Assembly (NCBI RefSeq): GCF_042680725.1 | Contig: NZ_JBHUEK010000010.1 | Coordinates: 310,001 to 374,000, forward strand | Reading direction: 5' to 3' | Length of the DNA stretch: 64,000 nt | Source of the DNA: Ferdinandcohnia salidurans | Lineage (GTDB): Bacteria; Bacillota; Bacilli; Bacillales; Bacillaceae_L | Part shown: positions 60,336 through 64,000 of the stretch, one piece after another | How positions within the stretch are numbered: the stretch's first letter is position 1 | Layout: the number at the start of each line of letters is the position of its first letter | Program-made: the position numbers and the translations under genes | The notes under the pieces: generated by a model | Seen by the model: only the letters and a program-made list of their open reading frames with translations | The model's database searches: none | What the model was told of the DNA's origin: nothing

Positions 60336-61820
60336 TTAGTTCATAGCAATCCAGACACTCTTTACTTCTGAATAGTTATTTAATGCATAGGATCCCATTT
60401 CACGGCCGATTCCGGATTGCTTGTAGCCACCGAACGGAGAAGCTGCATCGAATGCATTATAGCAGTTAACCCATACTGTACCAGCTCGTAAGTTGTTTGC
60501 GATATAATGTGCTTTCCCAACATCTCGCGTCCACACACCAGCTGCAAGACCATACTCAGAATTATTTGCACGTGCAATTAATTCATCAAGGTCATCATAT
60601 GGCATTGCCGAAATAACAGGACCAAAGATTTCTTCTTTCGCGATTGTCATTTCGTCTTTTACATTCGCAAAAATAGTTGGAGATACGAAATAGCCTTCTT
60701 CAAATGGTTTTTGACCACCGACAACTAGTTCTGCACCTTCGTTAATTCCTTTTTCAATATATCCTAAAACGCGATTTTGTTGTTCGATTGAAACAAGTGG
60801 TCCAATTTCTGTATCAGAATGCAAACCTGCACCTTGTTTAATCTTCTCAGCATGGCTTGCCATGTCTGCCACAACATTATCAAATTGTTTCTTTTGTATG
60901 AAAACACGTGACCCAGCACAACATACCTGACCTTGGTTAAACATAACCCCATTTAATGCACCAGGGATGGCCTTTGAAAGATCAGCATCAGGTAAAATAA
61001 TATTTGGAGATTTTCCTCCTAATTCTAATGTTACACGTTTTAATGTTTTGGAGGCTCTTTCCATGATGCTTTTTCCTACTTCTGTTGAACCAGTGAACGC
61101 AATCTTATCAACCAATGGATGATCAACTAGAGGTTGACCAGCTGTTTCACCAAATCCAGGAACGATATTCACAACCCCAGCTGGGAATCCGGCTTCTTCC
61201 ATTAGCTCTGCTAAATAAAGAGCAGAAAGAGGAGTTTGTTCAGCTGGCTTTAATACAATCGTACAACCAGTTGCAAGAGCTGCACCAAGCTTCCACATTG
61301 CCATTAATAGTGGGAAGTTCCATGGAATGATCTGACCCACAACACCAACAGCCTCATGACGAGTATAGTTAAAGAATGGTCCATTTACAGGAATAGTTTG
61401 TCCTACAATTTTCGTAGACCATCCAGCATAATAACGCATATGTTCAATTGCTAGAGGAATATCTGCATTTGATGTTTCACGAATCGGTTTTCCATTATCC
61501 AATGTTTCCAACTGTGCTAGCTCATCTTTATGTAGCTCCATCAAATCTGCCAGTTTATACATGATACGGCTTCTTTCGGCTGCCGTCATTTTTTGCCAAG
61601 GGCCTTCATCAAAAGCTTTTCGGGCAGCTTTTACAGCACGGTCAATATCTTCTGGACCAGCTTCACTTACAGTTGCTAAAACTTCCCCGGTAGCTGGATT
61701 ATAGGATTCGAACGTTTTACCAGAAGCACTCTCAACAAATTCTCCATTGATATAAAGCTTCTTAGTCCCTCTTAAAAATGACTCAACCTTTTCTCGTAAT
61801 GCAAAAATTAATTGGCTCAT
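60336..61820 (-). CDS. NAD-dependent aldehyde dehydrogenase
   Basis: A 494-residue ALDH of the class resembling B. subtilis DhaS/AldA. It shows PWNFPLLMAMWKLGAALATG, FTGSTEVGKSI, catalytic Glu in LELGGKSPN (about residue 267) and Cys in GQVCCAGSR (about 301). It oxidises aldehydes to acids, with a broad likely range. It is monocistronic, with AAGGAGGA before the ATG. Confidence 0.94.
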   Translation of the reverse strand: MSQLIFALREKVESFLRGTKKLYINGEFVESASGKTFESYNPATGEVLATVSEAGPEDIDRAVKAARKAFDEGPWQKMTAAERSRIMYKLADLMELHKDELAQLETLDNGKPIRETSNADIPLAIEHMRYYAGWSTKIVGQTIPVNGPFFNYTRHEAVGVVGQIIPWNFPLLMAMWKLGAALATGCTIVLKPAEQTPLSALYLAELMEEAGFPAGVVNIVPGFGETAGQPLVDHPLVDKIAFTGSTEVGKSIMERASKTLKRVTLELGGKSPNIILPDADLSKAIPGALNGVMFNQGQVCCAGSRVFIQKKQFDNVVADMASHAEKIKQGAGLHSDTEIGPLVSIEQQNRVLGYIEKGINEGAELVVGGQKPFEEGYFVSPTIFANVKDEMTIAKEEIFGPVISAMPYDDLDELIARANNSEYGLAAGVWTRDVGKAHYIANNLRAGTVWVNCYNAFDAASPFGGYKQSGIGREMGSYALNNYSEVKSVWIAMN

Positions 61821-61965
61821 TTTCTTCCTCCTTTTTAATATGAAACTAGCAATACAGGCATTGCTAAAACACCTTCAATACTAATGGTAACATTTATAAA
61901 CTAGTAATCAACCAACTTTTGGTAAAAAATTCCGACAATTCATGACGGGTTTTTTCGACAAAAAA

Positions 61966-61990
61966 AGAATGATTGATAATCAATCATTCT
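61966..61990 (-). terminator. Terminator of the Usp gene
   Basis: An 11-bp perfect stem with a 3-base loop (AGAATGATTGA / TCAATCATTCT) has a run of A on the left, a U-tract on the minus strand. Confidence 0.88.
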
Positions 61991-62005
61991 ACCAAGAATA
62001 CGTTA

Positions 62006-62428
62006 TTAAGGAACAATTGTTACTGGACATGGAGCATCATGTAATACTTTATAGCTTACACTGCCAAGCACGGTTCGTTTGATAGCGCCAAGTCCCCTAT
62101 ATCCCATGATAATTTGCGTTGCTTGTGATTCTCTTGCTTCCTCACATATTTCAATTGATGGATCACCAATTCTTAATTTTGTCTCGACGGGGATAGTGAC
62201 ACTTTTTAGTTCTGCTATTGCACGTTCAAACGCATTTTTACTTTCTTCGGTTTGATACTCTCTAATTTGTTCTTTCCCAACAAAACGTTTTACATTTGGA
62301 GTATTATAACTTGGCTGGACATTAAGTAATACGATTTCTGAATTTTTTTCATCTGCTAGTTTTAACGCGAATTGTAATGCTTTAATAGAATGAGTGGAAC
62401 CATCAACAGGAACAAGTAGTCTGTTCAT
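62006..62428 (-). CDS. Universal stress protein, UspA family
   Basis: A 140-residue protein with the Usp fold: RLLVPVDGS at the N-terminus and the ATP-binding GYRGLGAIKRTVLGSVS (G-x2-G-x9-G-S) near the end. ATP-binding Usp proteins act in stress survival. ATG 62428 follows AAAGGGG; the open frame upstream lacks family similarity. Confidence 0.92.
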   Translation of the reverse strand: MNRLLVPVDGSTHSIKALQFALKLADEKNSEIVLLNVQPSYNTPNVKRFVGKEQIREYQTEESKNAFERAIAELKSVTIPVETKLRIGDPSIEICEEARESQATQIIMGYRGLGAIKRTVLGSVSYKVLHDAPCPVTIVP

Positions 62429-62665
62429 AAAGGAAACCCCTTTCAATTTGGTGAGATTGAGCTTTCTAAGTGCAACATGCAAATAGAAATAAAAATCAAC
62501 CCCTACTTCTATTATAATGGTATTCTTGTATTAGCAGATGTAGTTAACAAAATTGTTGAAATAATAACGAATTTACAAAAGTTATTCCATTTGAAATTTG
62601 AATTCTTTAGTTAAATCATTTACTATAAAATTTAAAAAATGGCAGTTCAGAAGTAGGGATTGAAC

Positions 62666-63583
62666 ATGAATGAACGAAAACAATATGTCTTAGAAAAGGC
62701 TCATCAACTCTTTATGGAAAAAGGGTTTCAAGCCACGTCAATCCAAGATATCCTTGATTCTAGTGGGATTTCAAAGGGGACCTTTTATAACTATTTTTCT
62801 TCAAAAAGCGAACTGTTTATGGCCGTTTTTAACTCAATCCAAATTAAAAATGAGGAAGAACGGAATAGATTATTAATAGGTGAAAACCTTGCGAATATTG
62901 ATATCTTTAGTAAACAACTTGGTCTCTTTTTCCAGCTAAATAAGCAAAACAAACTTTATGCTCTGATTGAAGAGGCCCTTGTATCGAATGATCCGGACTT
63001 AAAGCAGTTTGTAAAACAATTTCAGTTAATGCAACTTAGATGGCTTTATTATCGTTTTATTGACTTATTTGGTGAAGAGAAACGTGAGTATTTATTGGAT
63101 TGTGCGATTCTTTTTTCCGGAATGCTACAACAATCGTTTCAATATCATTTCTTTACGTACGGTCCGAGAGTTGATCATGAAGCCATCATTCAATATTGTG
63201 TCGATCGCTTAATAACGTTAGTTGAAGATGTAGATAAAGCAAATAATAAGCTATTGAATCCTGAGTTACTAAAAACATGGTTGCCTGAAAAGAATGAAGG
63301 GAAAAAGAATGTTCAAAATGAATTTTTCGAAAAATCAAATGACCTGAAAAAGGCGATTATGAAGATTCGTCAAAATGAACCGGAAAAAGTAAAGTACCAT
63401 CAATTAGTTGACTTCATTCAGGAAGAAGCTATGAATAATAAACTCCCACGTCTCTTTCTCATCGAGAGCTCACTATTATCTTTAGTGATGAGCAAAGAGC
63501 TTCAACAAACAGAAGAGCTTTCTCAGTTTGCTCACTTTGTGAGAGAGCATATATTAAACCAAGAACAGACCCAATCAAACTGA
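62666..63583 (+). CDS. TetR-family regulator, long form
   Basis: A 305-residue regulator with a typical N-terminal TetR DNA-binding domain (about 1-60; FMEKGFQATSIQDILDSSGISKGTFYNYFSSKSELF). It is about 100 residues longer than usual, with an extra C-terminal helical part (EKNEGKKNVQNEFFEKSNDLKKAIMKIRQNEPEKV...). Targets are unknown; there is no transporter directly beside it. Start ATG 62666; TTG 62660 is an alternative. Confidence 0.85.
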   Translation: MNERKQYVLEKAHQLFMEKGFQATSIQDILDSSGISKGTFYNYFSSKSELFMAVFNSIQIKNEEERNRLLIGENLANIDIFSKQLGLFFQLNKQNKLYALIEEALVSNDPDLKQFVKQFQLMQLRWLYYRFIDLFGEEKREYLLDCAILFSGMLQQSFQYHFFTYGPRVDHEAIIQYCVDRLITLVEDVDKANNKLLNPELLKTWLPEKNEGKKNVQNEFFEKSNDLKKAIMKIRQNEPEKVKYHQLVDFIQEEAMNNKLPRLFLIESSLLSLVMSKELQQTEELSQFAHFVREHILNQEQTQSN

Positions 63584-63593
63584 TCGGGTCTGT
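63565..63593 (+). terminator. Terminator overlapping the end of the TetR gene
   Basis: An ACAGACCC / GGGTCTGT stem includes the last codons and is followed by TGTGCTTTT. Confidence 0.75.
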
Positions 63594-63613
63594 TGTGCTT
63601 TTATCAATAAGAA

Positions 63614-63644
63614 AAGCCACTCAATGTGGACCAAAGAGTGACTT
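63614..63644 (-). terminator. Terminator of the tRNA gene
   Basis: An AAGCCACTC / GAGTGACTT stem (one mismatch or wobble), followed on the minus strand by TTTTC, lies just downstream of tRNA-Ala. Confidence 0.6.
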
Positions 63645-63650
63645 TAATGA

Positions 63651-63722
63651 TGGAGTTGATGGGAATCGAACCCACGACCCTTTGCCTGCCAGGCAAATGC
63701 TCTCCCCCTGAGCTACAACCCC
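63651..63722 (-). tRNA. tRNA-Ala (anticodon GGC)
   Basis: A 72-nt cloverleaf on the minus strand has all arms paired: acceptor GGGGTTG with CAACTCC, a D arm GCTC/GAGC, an anticodon arm TTTGC/GCAAA around loop CTGGCAG, and T loop TTCGATT. The anticodon GGC reads GCC. The G3-U70 pair, the alanine identity mark, is present. CCA is not encoded. Confidence 0.93.
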
Positions 63723-63908
63723 GTATGAATTTAGCAAAATTATATCATGTGGCTTCTTAATAGACAATATTTTAATACGTTTTTTTGCATGAGGATCTCC
63801 AAAAATTCATATATTCTACTAAAAATCTGTAAAAGAATCCTTTAATTTCGATATAAATAACCAGAAAAAAATGGTAAAATTGATTAAACCTAAAATGGTG
63901 GTGGACTT

Positions 63909-64000
63909 GTGATTTATTTATATGTATTAGCTTCTTATTTTATAGGGTCGATTATGACCGGATATGTCGTCATGAGGTTTATGAAAGGCGAGGATATTCG
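63909..64000 (+). CDS. PlsY-like glycerol-3-phosphate acyltransferase, N-terminal fragment
   Basis: The first 30 codons of a gene that continues beyond the window. VIYLYVLASYFIGSIMTGYVVMRFMKGEDIR fits the first membrane helix and first motif of PlsY (GSIPxGY...GxDIR), with Met in place of the usual Pro. PlsY moves an acyl group from acyl-phosphate to glycerol-3-phosphate in phospholipid synthesis. The substitution suggests a diverged paralogue. The GTG start follows GGTGGTGG. Confidence 0.7.
   Translation, partial: MIYLYVLASYFIGSIMTGYVVMRFMKGEDI

Overview
The window looks like a chromosomal segment of an endospore-forming, low-GC member of the Bacillaceae. The evidence is AT-rich DNA with strong GGAGG-type ribosome binding sites, GTG/TTG starts, and many sporulation or spore genes (lytH, yutC, yutH, yuzC, sspH, kapB/kapD). 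Gene order also follows, with gaps and insertions, the Bacillus subtilis block lytH-lipA-yutCDEFGH-hom-thrCB-yutI-yutJ-yuzB-yutM-ndh/yumB-yuiBCD-pepA-yuiF-bioY, then mrpA-G, yufK-pbpD-yuxJ-kapD-kapB, yugE-yugF-alaRT-yugI-yugJ-pgi-mstX-yugO. Gene symbols come from recognised protein families plus this order; no database search was possible.

Layout. 1-2.7 kb: Na+/H+ antiporter fragment and an NSS sodium symporter with its 37-residue small subunit. 2.7-10 kb: spore endopeptidase, lipoyl synthase and the yut genes. 10-14.5 kb: a 2-hydroxyacid dehydrogenase and the homoserine-to-threonine operon hom-thrC-thrB, with overlapping genes. 14.6-19.2 kb: Fe-S/thiol/redox group (NifU-like, YuzD, YuzB, IscA-like, two type II NADH dehydrogenase-like flavoproteins). 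19.3-25.7 kb: yuiBCD, pepA, a 53-bp tandem hairpin array, yuiF, and BirA-controlled bioY. 25.8-31.2 kb: accessory genes (TauE-like exporter, HTH regulator, two small unknown ORFs, coat protein, SDR, DedA, sugar-dehydrogenase lipoprotein, thioesterase). 31.2-37 kb: complete seven-gene Mrp Na+(K+)/H+ antiporter operon on the minus strand. 37-46 kb: membrane proteins, PBP4, MFS exporter, KapD, LysM-NlpC/P60 hydrolase, KapB, YugE/F. 46-53 kb: alanine aminotransferase operon, S1 stress protein, Fe-alcohol dehydrogenase, Pgi, the Mistic/YugO potassium-channel operon, SspH. 53.2-54.1 kb: a second large tandem array, about 104 bp per unit. 54.1-64 kb: small proteins, a HEPN-like/CBS fusion, SIMPL protein, CPBP protease, glucosaminidase-like protein, GNAT-like protein, a two-domain Nudix protein, YitT, aldehyde dehydrogenase, Usp, TetR, tRNA-Ala and the start of a PlsY-like gene.

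How the genes work together. Most are housekeeping: threonine synthesis, alanine transamination, glycolytic Pgi, lipoate and Fe-S chemistry, NADH oxidation, and ion homeostasis (Mrp, NSS, NhaC, YugO). Sporulation genes are scattered among them.

The most unusual content is non-coding. Four tandem arrays of four different sequences lie in intergenic gaps, three of them in 3'-3' (convergent) gaps. Units are 53 bp, about 104.5 bp (an imperfect dimer of hairpin modules) and two unrelated 20-bp repeats. In the two large arrays every unit carries inverted repeats. I know of no described element that explains them. Other points of interest are a HEPN-motif protein fused to CBS domains, a short Mistic next to its channel, two equally spaced BirA-like sites before bioY, and several small genes that ordinary gene callers can miss.
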